From Streptobacillus felis (lineage in GTDB: Bacteria; Fusobacteriota; Fusobacteriia; Fusobacteriales; Leptotrichiaceae), in contig NZ_LOHX01000012.1 of NCBI RefSeq assembly GCF_001559775.1, forward strand, positions 1 to 36,691: a stretch of DNA of 36,691 nucleotides, read 5' to 3'. Position 1 is the stretch's first letter. Every line of letters starts with the position of its first letter. Shown piece after piece: positions 8,402-17,046 of the stretch. The notes below the pieces were generated by a model, which had not been told where the DNA came from, searched no databases, and saw nothing but the letters and a program-made list of their open reading frames with translations. Both the position numbers and the translations under genes were made by a program.

Positions 8402-8432
8402 TTGATAAAAACAGTCGGGGGGGGGGTATAAT
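8402..8432 (+). promoter_or_regulatory. Poly-G promoter of the trimeric adhesin, probably phase-variable
   Basis: TTGATA (8402-8407) and a perfect TATAAT (8427-8432) are separated by 19 bases, of which ten are an unbroken G run touching the -10 box. The best spacing is about 17, so the 10-G form seen here should be weak, and loss of one or two G should strengthen it. The adhesin's ribosome site AGAAAGGA (8453-8460) and ATG (8470) follow directly. The layout matches known promoter-spacer homopolymer switches (opc, porA in Neisseria), but switching here is an inference. Confidence 0.75.
8417..8426 (+). repeat. Homopolymer tract of ten G
   Basis: Ten consecutive G in a region that is otherwise almost all A and T. 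It is the longest G run I found on either strand (the next is six, at 4790-4795). Such tracts change length by slipped-strand mispairing, so the count may differ between cells and may also be uncertain in the assembly. Confidence 0.95.
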
Positions 8433-8469
8433 ATATAGAAATAAAAAAATTTAGAAAGGAATGGTGTGA

Positions 8470-11400
8470 ATGAGTATTTTTGAAAAAATGAGATATTTGA
8501 AATCTCGTTTAAAAACACAAAAAAATATTACTATTGGAGTTGTTATTGCTTACTTAATGCTTGGTTTTGCGGCTTTCGGAGCAACAGCAGATTATGTTTC
8601 TATAAATTCTGATGCAAATGGGAATAGACAAAGTGAGGGAGCAACAGCTACGAATGCAATAGCGATAGGACCATCTGCTACAGCTACTGGTGAAAGTTCT
8701 CTAGCTGTTGGGGATACTGCAAATGCTAGTAAGTATGCAAGTGCATTTGGTTCATTATCAAAAGCTACAGGAGAAGGAGCACTTGCATTAGGTAATACAT
8801 CAAATGCATCAGGCCAAAATGCTACATCTATAGGTGTTCAAGCAAATTCATCAGGAATTCAATCAAATGCTATAGGGGCACTTAGTAATGCAAGTGGCCA
8901 AAATGCAACAGCAATAGGGGTGCAATCAAAGTCTGAAGGTGTTCAATCAAATGCTATAGGTACTCTTAGTAATGCAGCAGGGATTAATGACATAGCGATA
9001 GGTACACAAAGTAATGCAATAGGAAAAAATTCGATTGCAATAGGTTATCAGTCGAACTCAAAAAGTTCTAGTGCAGTTTCAATAGGGAATAAAGCAGTTT
9101 CTCATGCAACTTATTCTACAACTTTAGGTTCTACAGCAAATACTCATGGTGGATATGCTACAGCTGTAGGTTCTTATGCTTCTGGATTATCTGATGGTAC
9201 AACTTCATTTGGTAGTAGAAGTAGAGCAGCTGGATATAGAGCAACTGCCTTAGGTTCATATGCAGATTCTAAAGGTCATGAATCTATAGCTATAGGAGAT
9301 GCAGCAAGGTCAGAAAAAGCAGATTCAATTGCTATAGGTCGTGGTTCAAAATCGGAGGTAATATCTGGTGTTGCCCTAGGTGCAGAATCTGTTGCTAAAG
9401 TTGATTCAGGAATGTTTGGTTTTGATTTAGATAAAGGTGGTGTTTTAACAAGTGTTTCAGATATTTCTACCCTAACAGATGCTGAAAAAGCAAGAGCATT
9501 AGAACTTGAAGCTAATGTGAATAATCTTAAAACAGAATTTGAAACTAAAGATCAAGAATATATGAATAGATTATTTACACTACATGGAGAATTAGTAAAG
9601 GCAAGAAATGCAAATGATACAGCCAAGGTTAGTGAATTATTAGCAGAAAGAGCTTTACTTGAAAGAGCTGTTACGTCTGCTAGAATGAATTACTATTCAA
9701 ATGCAGAGGTAAAAGAATACAATAAATTAGTTGGAACATGGAAATCAACATTATCTGCTGTTTCTATAGGAGATAAAGAAGAAGGATTAACAAGACAGAT
9801 TAATAATTTAGCTGCAGGTACAGAAGATACAGATGCTGTAAATGTAGCACAACTTAAATCAATAAACCTAAAGGTAACAGGAGATAATTTAGCAAATGAT
9901 GCAACTGCAATAGGTAAGGTAAGATTACATGATCAAAAATTAGCTATTAATGGAACTAGTGGTGAAATTACTACTACAGTTGCAAAAGATGGACAAACAG
10001 TAATAATTTCACTTGCAGATGAAATTAAGAATAAAGTAAATGCAATGAAATATTTTTCTGTTAAATCAACTTTAGCAGGAAATAGTCAAAATAATGGTGC
10101 AAGTGGAGAAAATTCTATAGCCATAGGACCAAATGCTAATTCAACTGTAAAAGATGGAGTTGCATTAGGTAATGGAGCAAGTGTTAATAATGCACAAGGT
10201 ACTCCAGGGACTTCAGGTATAGCTATAGGTACAGGTGCACAATCACATCAAATGAGTTCAGCTATGCATGAAGTATTAGTTAGATTTAAGAGAACTAAAG
10301 ATAAAATGACAGGTGGTATAGCAATAGGGACACAAACTCATGCTAGAATTTCAACTATAGATATAGGAAATAGGGACTATGTTGGAAGAATTGGTGATAT
10401 TGAATTTAATAAAAATGGTGTAGATAGTTGGAATAGTATAAGTGGAGTTGGAGCAACAACAGTTGGGGATAATTCAATAAATACTTCTAATTTCTCTACT
10501 ATTAATGGTTCATTTAATACTATAACTAATTCTCAAAGAAATGGGAATCAATTTCATAATTTAGCTAAAGCAATGCAAGGATTTGGAGCATCAATAATAG
10601 GAAGTTTAAATAGTATAGAAGGAAATGAAGATTTAGTAGGAAGTGGTACAGGTAGATTAGATCAAATACTTGTGGCATTAGGATCAAAACATCCAGCAAC
10701 TGGATTGATGTATAGTGGAACAGCATCAAATGCTATAGGATTTGCAAATAAAATAAGTAAAAGTAATGGAGCACTAATTTATGGAGCAGGAAATGAAATA
10801 ACAAATTCATACTTAACTCCATCTGGAGCGAATGAAATTACGAAATTAGTGGGAGCATCATTCTTAGATTCTAATAATACAGGTGTTGAAATAAAAGAAT
10901 TAGCAGATTCATTTAGAAAATACATGGGTAATGCAAGACTTGGTTCTGTAGGAGTTATTGGTGGAGCAAATAAAGTTGACTATGCACTTTTCTCAACTGT
11001 TAATGGTGTAGGAAATGAGTTAAAAGGTAAAGGAAATATTACTTTAAGTGAAACTAATACTACAATGTCTCAAGTTACAAAAAATGGTAGTGCGTTTGCA
11101 ATCTTTAATCAAATAACAGGTTATGAAAATAAGGCAACAAATGTTTCTAATTTAATGTTAACTGGAAGTAAAAATGTTGTAGAACATGCAAGTAATAATA
11201 TAGTTACGGGAAATAACCATTCTATAAAAGGAACTGAAACTGAAATTGCTGAGGGTAATGTAGTAATTGGATTTAATAAAAATAAATCTGATTCTAATTT
11301 TAAAGCATCAGCTAAAAATATTGTAGCTATAGGAAATGATATAGTTGCAACTCAAGATGATTCTGTATACTTAGGAAATGGAAGTAAAGATGCTGCGGCT

Positions 11401-12438
11401 GCAAATACTAAGGCTATGGATACTTATTCAACTGATACAATTAATGGAATTACACTTAATTTTGCAGGTGGAACTCCAACTGGATTAGTTTCAGTAGGTT
11501 CTGAAGGAAAAGAAAGAAGAATACAAAATGTTGCTTCTGGATGGATTTCAGCAACAAGTACAGACGCTATTAATGGGTCACAACTTTATTCTGTAATAGA
11601 TAAATTTAATTCAAAATTATCTGAATCTCCAAAAATAAATGTAGTTGGAAGTGGTAATGTTACAGTTAATCCTGAGGAAAAAGATGGGACTAAGACATTT
11701 ACAGTGGGTATTTCAGAAGGAAGTATAACATCAGCTAAAGGAGGAAATGCAAGTATAAATAAAGATGGTGTAGTTACAGCTACAACAGTTATTAATGCTA
11801 TCAATGCTTTAGGAAATAATACTATTAGTTTTTCAGGAAATACTGGAAATACAGATTCACAAAATTTAAATAAAGAAAATGGAATTACTTTTGGAATTAA
11901 AGGAAAAGGTTTAGTAACAACAGAAGCAAATGGAAATGAAATATTAATAGATTTAACTGATGAAACAAAAGAAAAGATTAATAATATAGAAAAAGGAGCT
12001 AAATCAGCTTCAACTGCAGCTAATGCAGGAGTAGCAAGTGCAGTAGCTATGGCTAACTTACCACAAGTAAGCAATATAGCAGGACATAGACATAATATTG
12101 CAGGAGCATATGGATACTATAACGGAGAACATGCATTTGCATTAGGATTATCAGGATTAAATGAAACAGGAAACTTAGTATATAAGGCAAGTGGATCATT
12201 AAATACTAAAGGACATGTAGCATTAGGAGCAGGACTTGGATATCAATTTGACAAATTAGAATCAAGAAGAAAAGATATGTTAACATTACAAAGAAATGGA
12301 AATATTAACTTACTTGATGAAAAAGTATACGAACTTGATATGGAAGTTAAACAATTAAAAGCTGAAAATAAGGAAAATAAAGAAATGATTAAATTATTAC
12401 TTGAAAGAGTAGAAAAGTTGGAGAAGGGGCAAAAATAG
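8470..12438 (+). CDS. YadA-like trimeric autotransporter adhesin
   Basis: A type Vc surface adhesin of 1322 residues. Residues 1 to about 40 are an extended signal peptide (RYLKSRLK, then a hydrophobic core ending AAFGATA). Residues about 63-317 are a YadA head of many 14-residue repeats built on (N/S)xAIG and AxGLxS-like units. About 335-424 is a charged, heptad-like coiled-coil segment, then a neck (DTDAVNVAQLKSI, about 454). A second, looser head runs from about 548. A HIM/neck motif, RRIQNVASGW...TDAINGSQLYSV, is at about 1016-1043, and the YadA anchor at about 1170-1260 (ANLPQVSNIAGHRHNIAGA ... GAGLGYQF). Unlike YadA it does not end there: 62 more residues form a charged coiled coil. It is a single-gene unit between a poly-G promoter and its own terminator. 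Confidence 0.94.
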   Translation: MSIFEKMRYLKSRLKTQKNITIGVVIAYLMLGFAAFGATADYVSINSDANGNRQSEGATATNAIAIGPSATATGESSLAVGDTANASKYASAFGSLSKATGEGALALGNTSNASGQNATSIGVQANSSGIQSNAIGALSNASGQNATAIGVQSKSEGVQSNAIGTLSNAAGINDIAIGTQSNAIGKNSIAIGYQSNSKSSSAVSIGNKAVSHATYSTTLGSTANTHGGYATAVGSYASGLSDGTTSFGSRSRAAGYRATALGSYADSKGHESIAIGDAARSEKADSIAIGRGSKSEVISGVALGAESVAKVDSGMFGFDLDKGGVLTSVSDISTLTDAEKARALELEANVNNLKTEFETKDQEYMNRLFTLHGELVKARNANDTAKVSELLAERALLERAVTSARMNYYSNAEVKEYNKLVGTWKSTLSAVSIGDKEEGLTRQINNLAAGTEDTDAVNVAQLKSINLKVTGDNLANDATAIGKVRLHDQKLAINGTSGEITTTVAKDGQTVIISLADEIKNKVNAMKYFSVKSTLAGNSQNNGASGENSIAIGPNANSTVKDGVALGNGASVNNAQGTPGTSGIAIGTGAQSHQMSSAMHEVLVRFKRTKDKMTGGIAIGTQTHARISTIDIGNRDYVGRIGDIEFNKNGVDSWNSISGVGATTVGDNSINTSNFSTINGSFNTITNSQRNGNQFHNLAKAMQGFGASIIGSLNSIEGNEDLVGSGTGRLDQILVALGSKHPATGLMYSGTASNAIGFANKISKSNGALIYGAGNEITNSYLTPSGANEITKLVGASFLDSNNTGVEIKELADSFRKYMGNARLGSVGVIGGANKVDYALFSTVNGVGNELKGKGNITLSETNTTMSQVTKNGSAFAIFNQITGYENKATNVSNLMLTGSKNVVEHASNNIVTGNNHSIKGTETEIAEGNVVIGFNKNKSDSNFKASAKNIVAIGNDIVATQDDSVYLGNGSKDAAAANTKAMDTYSTDTINGITLNFAGGTPTGLVSVGSEGKERRIQNVASGWISATSTDAINGSQLYSVIDKFNSKLSESPKINVVGSGNVTVNPEEKDGTKTFTVGISEGSITSAKGGNASINKDGVVTATTVINAINALGNNTISFSGNTGNTDSQNLNKENGITFGIKGKGLVTTEANGNEILIDLTDETKEKINNIEKGAKSASTAANAGVASAVAMANLPQVSNIAGHRHNIAGAYGYYNGEHAFALGLSGLNETGNLVYKASGSLNTKGHVALGAGLGYQFDKLESRRKDMLTLQRNGNINLLDEKVYELDMEVKQLKAENKENKEMIKLLLERVEKLEKGQK

Positions 12439-12441
12439 TTT

Positions 12442-12463
12442 AAAGGATCTTAGGATCCTTTTT
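12442..12463 (+). terminator. Terminator of the trimeric adhesin gene
   Basis: AAAGGATC (12442-12449) and GATCCTTT (12454-12461) form a perfect 8-bp stem with a TTAG loop, ending in a run of five T. Confidence 0.85.
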
Positions 12464-12508
12464 CTATTATGGAAAAACATTTCCGTAATGAAAAGGAAAA
12501 TTTAGTAA

Positions 12509-12536
12509 TTGAAAAAAAATAAAATCAAGGTATAGT
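12509..12536 (+). promoter_or_regulatory. Putative promoter of the beta-glucoside PTS operon
   Basis: TTGAAA (12509-12514), 16 bases, TATAGT (12531-12536), about 20 bases before the ATG at 12557 with AGAAAGGA between. Upstream lies a small inverted repeat, GGAAA-AACA-TTTCC (12471-12484), with another GGAAA at 12495-12499; these could be operator half-sites for the PRD regulator but that is a guess. Confidence 0.55.
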
Positions 12537-12556
12537 AATATTAGAAAGGATTTGTT

Positions 12557-14443
12557 ATGGATAATGAACTGAAACTTATTTATAGAATACTAAGTGATGG
12601 AAGTTTTCATAGTGCAATAGAACTATCAACTCATTTAAAACTCTCTGATAAAACATGTAGAAAATATGTAAAGGAATTAGCAGAGAAACTAAAGTTACAT
12701 AATATTAATATAATTTCTAAAACAAGATTTGGATATATGTTAGAGGGTAATATATTAAAAGAAAATGAGATATTTAATTTAGAAAATACTAAAATACCTA
12801 TAACTGCTGAAGATAGGAAAAATTATCTTATAGATAAATTAATATATACTAATGAATATATTAAATTAGAAGATATTAGTGATAAAATATTCATTAGTAC
12901 AAAGACATTATCTAGTGACATTAAAAATATTGAAAATATATTCAAAACTTATAGTTTAAAAATAGATAGGAAACCACACTATGGTATTAGATTAGTTGGG
13001 AAAGAATTAAATGTACGTAATTTTTTAATAGATAATTTAGAAAAACGTTTAAATGAAAATAAATTTCTAGATCAAGAATATAAATATAGTATTAATGGTA
13101 TTGCTAAATATGTATATACATTTTTGAAATCAAAAAATGTTAAAATATCTGATATATCTTTACAAAATTTAATTGCTGCTATATATGTAACTTTTTTTAG
13201 AGTTGAAAATAATAAGAGAATAAAAGAAATTGTAATTGAAAGAAATGATTGGTTTTTAAATAAGAGATTAAATGTTCTAGAATGTATAAAATATATCTTT
13301 TTAAATTTAAAATTTAATTTAGAATTGGATGATAATGACATTGACTATATTACAATACATTTTTTAACTAATGAAACAATGACGTATAAATCTATAAAAA
13401 GTGAGGATGTAAATGAAGTAAATGATATAATACAAGAATTGCTATATTTTGTTAAACTTACTTTTAAAATTGATTTATATAATGATGAAGATTTATTTAA
13501 AAATTTATATACACATATACTTGCATTATCAATAAGAATAAGATTTGATATAAAAATTAAAAATCCTTTATTAGATGATATTAAAAAAAATATGCCTCTT
13601 GAATATAATGTTGCAACATATGTATCTAATTTAATATCTAAAAGGTATAATGATAAAAAGTTAGCAGAAGAGGAAATTGGATACATTGCGGTAATTTTAC
13701 ATATGAGTAAAGGAATAAATGTCAATATTTTAAGTAAAAAAAATGTATTAATTGTATGTCCTAGTGGAAGAGGAGTATCAAAGTTTTTAATATATACATA
13801 CAATAATTTATTTTCAGAATATACTAACATTATTTCATCATGTGGTGAGAATGAATTAATGGATGTAGATTTAGAAAATGTTGATGTAATATTTACTTTA
13901 ATAGATTTAAATACAAAAGTTAATAAGCCAGTGTATAGGATAAATTATTTCTTAAATGATGAAGATGTTTTAAAAATAAAGAATATACTTAAAGGTGATA
14001 ATAATTACTTAAAAGAGATAATACCTAAATCTTTATTCATATATATTGATGAAGTTAAATCTAAAGCTGAGATAATAAAATTAATGTCTGATAAATTAAA
14101 AAAGATACCTAAGATGAAGTCTAATATTGAAACTTTAATACATAATAGAGAAAAATTAGGTATGACAGAGATATCAACTGAAGTAGCAATCCCGCACTCA
14201 ATAGAAGTAATAGAAGGAGTAAATGTAATAGGAGTATGTATAAGTAAACATCCTATAAAATGGATAAATAATGAAGTTAATATCATACTGTTTTTATGTT
14301 TAGATAATAAGAATAATAAGAATGAGAAAATATATGAAGCATTTACAAAAATTGTTGGAGATAAGGAAATAATAAATAATATATTACTTGTTCCAACTTA
14401 TGAAAATTTTATAAACATTATAGAAAATATAGGAGGAAAATAG
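12557..14443 (+). CDS. PRD-containing PTS-controlled transcriptional activator (LicR/MtlR type)
   Basis: A cytoplasmic regulator whose activity is set by phosphorylation through the PTS (628 residues, normal for the family). In order: an N-terminal helix-turn-helix (about 1-60, ELSTHLKLSDKTCRKYVKEL), a second HTH/Mga-like region (about 75-165), two PRD domains (about 180-285 and 290-395), an EIIB-like domain with the P-loop VCPSGRGVS and Cys401, and an EIIA (fructose/mannitol type) domain with AIPHS, His547. In PRD2 both expected His are seen (LYTHILAL and VILHMSKG). In PRD1 the second is present (ITIHFLT), but at the first I read Ala (Ala208). It heads the operon, 2 bases before the IIA gene, and likely activates it when beta-glucoside is available. 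Confidence 0.9.
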   Translation: MDNELKLIYRILSDGSFHSAIELSTHLKLSDKTCRKYVKELAEKLKLHNINIISKTRFGYMLEGNILKENEIFNLENTKIPITAEDRKNYLIDKLIYTNEYIKLEDISDKIFISTKTLSSDIKNIENIFKTYSLKIDRKPHYGIRLVGKELNVRNFLIDNLEKRLNENKFLDQEYKYSINGIAKYVYTFLKSKNVKISDISLQNLIAAIYVTFFRVENNKRIKEIVIERNDWFLNKRLNVLECIKYIFLNLKFNLELDDNDIDYITIHFLTNETMTYKSIKSEDVNEVNDIIQELLYFVKLTFKIDLYNDEDLFKNLYTHILALSIRIRFDIKIKNPLLDDIKKNMPLEYNVATYVSNLISKRYNDKKLAEEEIGYIAVILHMSKGINVNILSKKNVLIVCPSGRGVSKFLIYTYNNLFSEYTNIISSCGENELMDVDLENVDVIFTLIDLNTKVNKPVYRINYFLNDEDVLKIKNILKGDNNYLKEIIPKSLFIYIDEVKSKAEIIKLMSDKLKKIPKMKSNIETLIHNREKLGMTEISTEVAIPHSIEVIEGVNVIGVCISKHPIKWINNEVNIILFLCLDNKNNKNEKIYEAFTKIVGDKEIINNILLVPTYENFINIIENIGGK

Positions 14444-14445
14444 TA

Positions 14446-14757
14446 ATGACTTATGATGAATTAAGTGAATATGCAATGCAGATTATTGCAAATTCAGGTA
14501 TGTCAAGATCTAGTTCTATGCAGGCTATACAGTTTGCCAAAAAAGGAGATTTTGATAAAGTTGAAGAATGCATGAAAGAGGCAGATAAATACTATTTAGA
14601 AGCACATGAAATTCAAACTGACCTTATAGTTAAGGAAACATCAAGTGAAGAAAAAATAATTTTAAATCTAATTATGGTTCATGCACAAGATCACTTAACT
14701 ATGGCCTTATTAACAAAAGACTTAGCAAAAGAAATTATTGAATTATATAAAAAATAG
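14446..14757 (+). CDS. PTS lactose/cellobiose-type IIA protein
   Basis: The phosphocarrier that passes phosphate from HPr to the IIB partner in uptake of a beta-linked disaccharide. It has 103 residues, normal for the LicA/ChbA family, which forms all-helical trimers. The active-site motif MVHAQDHLT is present: His79 is the expected phosphorylated residue, with Asp82 and His83 nearby. The Shine-Dalgarno AGGAGG (14431-14436) lies in the end of the regulator gene. Confidence 0.93.
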   Translation: MTYDELSEYAMQIIANSGMSRSSSMQAIQFAKKGDFDKVEECMKEADKYYLEAHEIQTDLIVKETSSEEKIILNLIMVHAQDHLTMALLTKDLAKEIIELYKK

Positions 14758-14771
14758 GAAGGATGATTAAA

Positions 14772-15077
14772 ATGCTAAAAATTTTATTAATTTGTACAGC
14801 AGGGATGTCTACAAGTTTTTTAGTAGAAAAAATGAAAAAAGAAGCTGAAGATAGAGGAATGGATGTTCAAATTACAGCAACACCAGAAGCTAGTTCTAGT
14901 GATTTTGTTGGTAATGTTGATGTAGTTTTACTTGGGCCACAAATCAAATATCTAGAAAATGATATTAAAGAAAAATTTAATAATACACCAGTAGGTGTTA
15001 TTAACATGATGGATTATGGTATGATGAAGGGTGATAAGGTATTAGATCAAGCAATTTCAATGTTAGAAAATAAATAA
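14772..15077 (+). CDS. PTS lactose/cellobiose-type IIB protein
   Basis: The cytoplasmic IIB subunit that takes phosphate from IIA and hands it to the sugar entering through IIC. The ATG at 14772 (101 residues) is preferred: AGGAAGGA at 14757-14763 lies 8 bases before it, whereas the in-frame ATG at 14763 overlaps that site. The phosphorylation loop LLICTAGMSTS starts with Cys8, as in ChbB/LicB. VVLLGPQIKYL at about residues 55-65 is also typical. Confidence 0.93.
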   Translation: MLKILLICTAGMSTSFLVEKMKKEAEDRGMDVQITATPEASSSDFVGNVDVVLLGPQIKYLENDIKEKFNNTPVGVINMMDYGMMKGDKVLDQAISMLENK

Positions 15078-15098
15078 TATAAATAAGGAGAGAGACAC

Positions 15099-16418
15099 AT
15101 GAAAAAATTTATGGATTGGATGGAACACAAATTTGTTCCAATGGCGACTAAGCTTTCATCTCAAAGACACTTAGTTGCAATAAGAGATTCATTTATTGCA
15201 ATTTTACCAGTTACTATGGTTGGATCAATTGCAGTATTATTAAACGTTTTATTTAGAAACATTCCTAATGAGTATGGATTCCCAGCAGTAGCTGAATTTA
15301 TGTCACCATTAATCAATATTAATGGTGTTGTATGGTTTGGTTCACTTGCTATTCTTTCATTAGTATTTGTTGTAGCTTTAGGATATAACATTGCTACAGG
15401 TTACAAAGTTAATCCACTTGCTGGTTCTTTAGTAGCAGTTGCATCATTTATCTTATTCTTACCACAAGAAGCAAGATTTATGGCAGAAATTAATGGTGCT
15501 ATGCATGAAGTATCTTCTTGGGGATTCTTGAACTTTAATCAGTACTTAGGTGCAACAGGATTATTCCCTGCAATGGTAATAGGATTCTTCTCAACTATAA
15601 TTTATAGTAAATTAATGATAAGAAAAGTTACTATTAACTTACCAGATTCAGTACCACCTGCAGTTAATAAAGCATTCGCATCTATATTACCTGGTGTTAT
15701 AGCTATATATGCTTCAGCTACTTTAGCTTATCTTGTAACTACATATACAGGACAAACTTTAAATGATTTAATTGCTAAATATATTCAAGCTCCATTATTA
15801 GGATTATCACAAGGTGCATTCTCAGTAATATTATTAGCATTCTTAATTCAATTATTCTGGTTCTTTGGATTACATGGACACAATGTTCTTGCTCCATTTA
15901 TAGATGGTATATATCAACCTGCATTACTTGCAAATGCTGAACACATTGCAAAAGGTGGAACAGTTGAAACATTACCATACTTATGGACAAGAGGATCATT
16001 TGATGCGTATCTTCAAATGGGTGGATCAGGAATAACTATAGCATTAATTATAGCTATATTCTTATTCTCAAAAAGAGAAGAACATAGAGCAGTTGCAAAA
16101 CTTGGATTACCTATGGGTATATTCAATATTAACGAACCTATGATATTTGGTATGCCTATAGTATTAAATCCACTATACTTAATACCATTCTTATCAGTTT
16201 CAACTATATGTGCTATCATAGCATATGTTGCAACAGTTTTAGGAGTAGTACCTCCAGTATTCGTTCAAGTACCTTGGGTATTACCTCCAGGACTATATGC
16301 ATTCTTTGCAACAGGTGGAAGCATTTCAGCAGCATTATTATCATTATTCAACGTATTTGTTGCATTCGTAATATGGACTCCATTTGTAATTATGGCAAAT
16401 AGAATAAAAGAAAATTAA
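15099..16418 (+). CDS. PTS cellobiose/beta-glucoside-type IIC permease
   Basis: The membrane channel of the PTS, which takes up the sugar and releases it as the 6-phosphate. It has 439 residues and about ten membrane segments, as in ChbC/CelB. Typical stretches are RDSFIAILPVTMVGSIAVLL near the N-terminus, WFFGLHGHNVLAPF in the middle and LGLPMGIFNINEPMIFGMPI, which carries the NEP motif of the sugar site. AAGGAGAGAG precedes the ATG. The IIA-IIB-IIC order and the GH1 enzyme downstream point to cellobiose or related beta-glucosides; a lactose or N,N'-diacetylchitobiose role is not excluded. Confidence 0.93.
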   Translation: MKKFMDWMEHKFVPMATKLSSQRHLVAIRDSFIAILPVTMVGSIAVLLNVLFRNIPNEYGFPAVAEFMSPLININGVVWFGSLAILSLVFVVALGYNIATGYKVNPLAGSLVAVASFILFLPQEARFMAEINGAMHEVSSWGFLNFNQYLGATGLFPAMVIGFFSTIIYSKLMIRKVTINLPDSVPPAVNKAFASILPGVIAIYASATLAYLVTTYTGQTLNDLIAKYIQAPLLGLSQGAFSVILLAFLIQLFWFFGLHGHNVLAPFIDGIYQPALLANAEHIAKGGTVETLPYLWTRGSFDAYLQMGGSGITIALIIAIFLFSKREEHRAVAKLGLPMGIFNINEPMIFGMPIVLNPLYLIPFLSVSTICAIIAYVATVLGVVPPVFVQVPWVLPPGLYAFFATGGSISAALLSLFNVFVAFVIWTPFVIMANRIKEN

Positions 16419-16423
16419 TATAA

Positions 16424-16441
16424 GGGGTGGTTTTCCACCCC
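16424..16441 (+). promoter_or_regulatory. GC-rich intercistronic hairpin after the IIC gene
   Basis: GGGGTGG (16424-16430) and CCACCCC (16435-16441) form a perfect 7-bp stem with a TTTT loop, the most GC-rich stretch in the operon. Only an AT-rich tail, not a clean T-run, follows, so it is more likely an mRNA 3'-end stabiliser or a weak terminator than a full stop. It separates the transport genes from the three distal genes. Confidence 0.65.
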
Positions 16442-16465
16442 AATATAATATTTTAGGAGGATAAA

Positions 16466-16612
16466 ATGAAATCATGGCCCATGTTTATAATTACCCTAGG
16501 TACTATAGCTATAGCAACTTATCCTTTGAATAATCAATTAATTAATCTTCTAATGGGTTTAACATTGGTAGTTTTAGGAATAATATTTTTAATTAGAGGT
16601 AATAAAAAATGA
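16466..16612 (+). CDS. Small membrane protein, 48 residues, in the PTS operon
   Basis: A short open frame from ATG 16466 to TGA 16610-16612. It has a strong ribosome site (AGGAGG, 16455-16460) 5 bases before the ATG, and its end overlaps the next ATG in an ATGA arrangement, both signs of a real, coupled gene. The protein is mostly two hydrophobic segments (about residues 5-20 and 27-43) and ends in basic RGNKK, suggesting a small inner-membrane protein. I do not recognise the family. Position suggests a link to the IIC permease or to the DUF3284-like protein, but no function can be read from it. Confidence 0.75.
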   Translation: MKSWPMFIITLGTIAIATYPLNNQLINLLMGLTLVVLGIIFLIRGNKK

Positions 16613-17046
16613 GAGTAGAACAAAAAATTAAAGTAACTCCAAAAGAGTTTTATGATTTTCTAATAGAAAATTTAAAAAAAGAAATGAAAATTACAGGTAA
16701 AGTAAAAGAAGGTATGAAATTTAATGTAAACCTTAAAACTAAAACTAATCAAATTGCTAAAAGTATAGTAGAAATAATATACCTTATTCCTGATACTAGA
16801 TATAGTTTAAAATATATTTCTAGTTTAGGTGAAAATATAGTGGATTATCAAATTGAAAAGATAGGAGAGGAAGAAATAAAGATAATATATGATGAAGTTT
16901 ATTATACTGAATCTCGTTTTCAAAGATATAATCAACTATTTATGGAACTAATATATTCTTTCTTCTTAAAAAGAAAGAAAAAAAAGATGTTAAAAGCAGT
17001 AGAAAATTATTTAATAAATAGAAGAACGGAGGCTAAAAATGATTAA
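16609..17046 (+). CDS. DUF3284-type protein of beta-glucoside operons
   Basis: A 145-residue soluble, basic protein beginning MRVEQKIKVTPKEFYDFL, which resembles the DUF3284 family often found beside cellobiose PTS genes and GH1 enzymes. Its function is not known. The C-terminal part has a Lys-rich stretch (FLKRKKKKMLKAVENYL). It overlaps the small membrane gene by 4 bases and the GH1 gene by 8, so the three are tightly coupled. Family assignment is from recalled pattern and context. Confidence 0.72.
   Translation: MRVEQKIKVTPKEFYDFLIENLKKEMKITGKVKEGMKFNVNLKTKTNQIAKSIVEIIYLIPDTRYSLKYISSLGENIVDYQIEKIGEEEIKIIYDEVYYTESRFQRYNQLFMELIYSFFLKRKKKKMLKAVENYLINRRTEAKND

Noticed and set aside
12471-12499. 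GGAAA/TTTCC repeats upstream of the PTS regulator as a cre or CcpA-type operator
   Set aside because: They do not match the cre consensus; they may be half-sites of some regulator but support is too thin for a separate call beyond the promoter note.
16208-16402. Plus-strand frame of 64 codons within the IIC gene
   Set aside because: Out of frame with a clear IIC permease, Ser/Cys/Ile-rich, and without a ribosome site.
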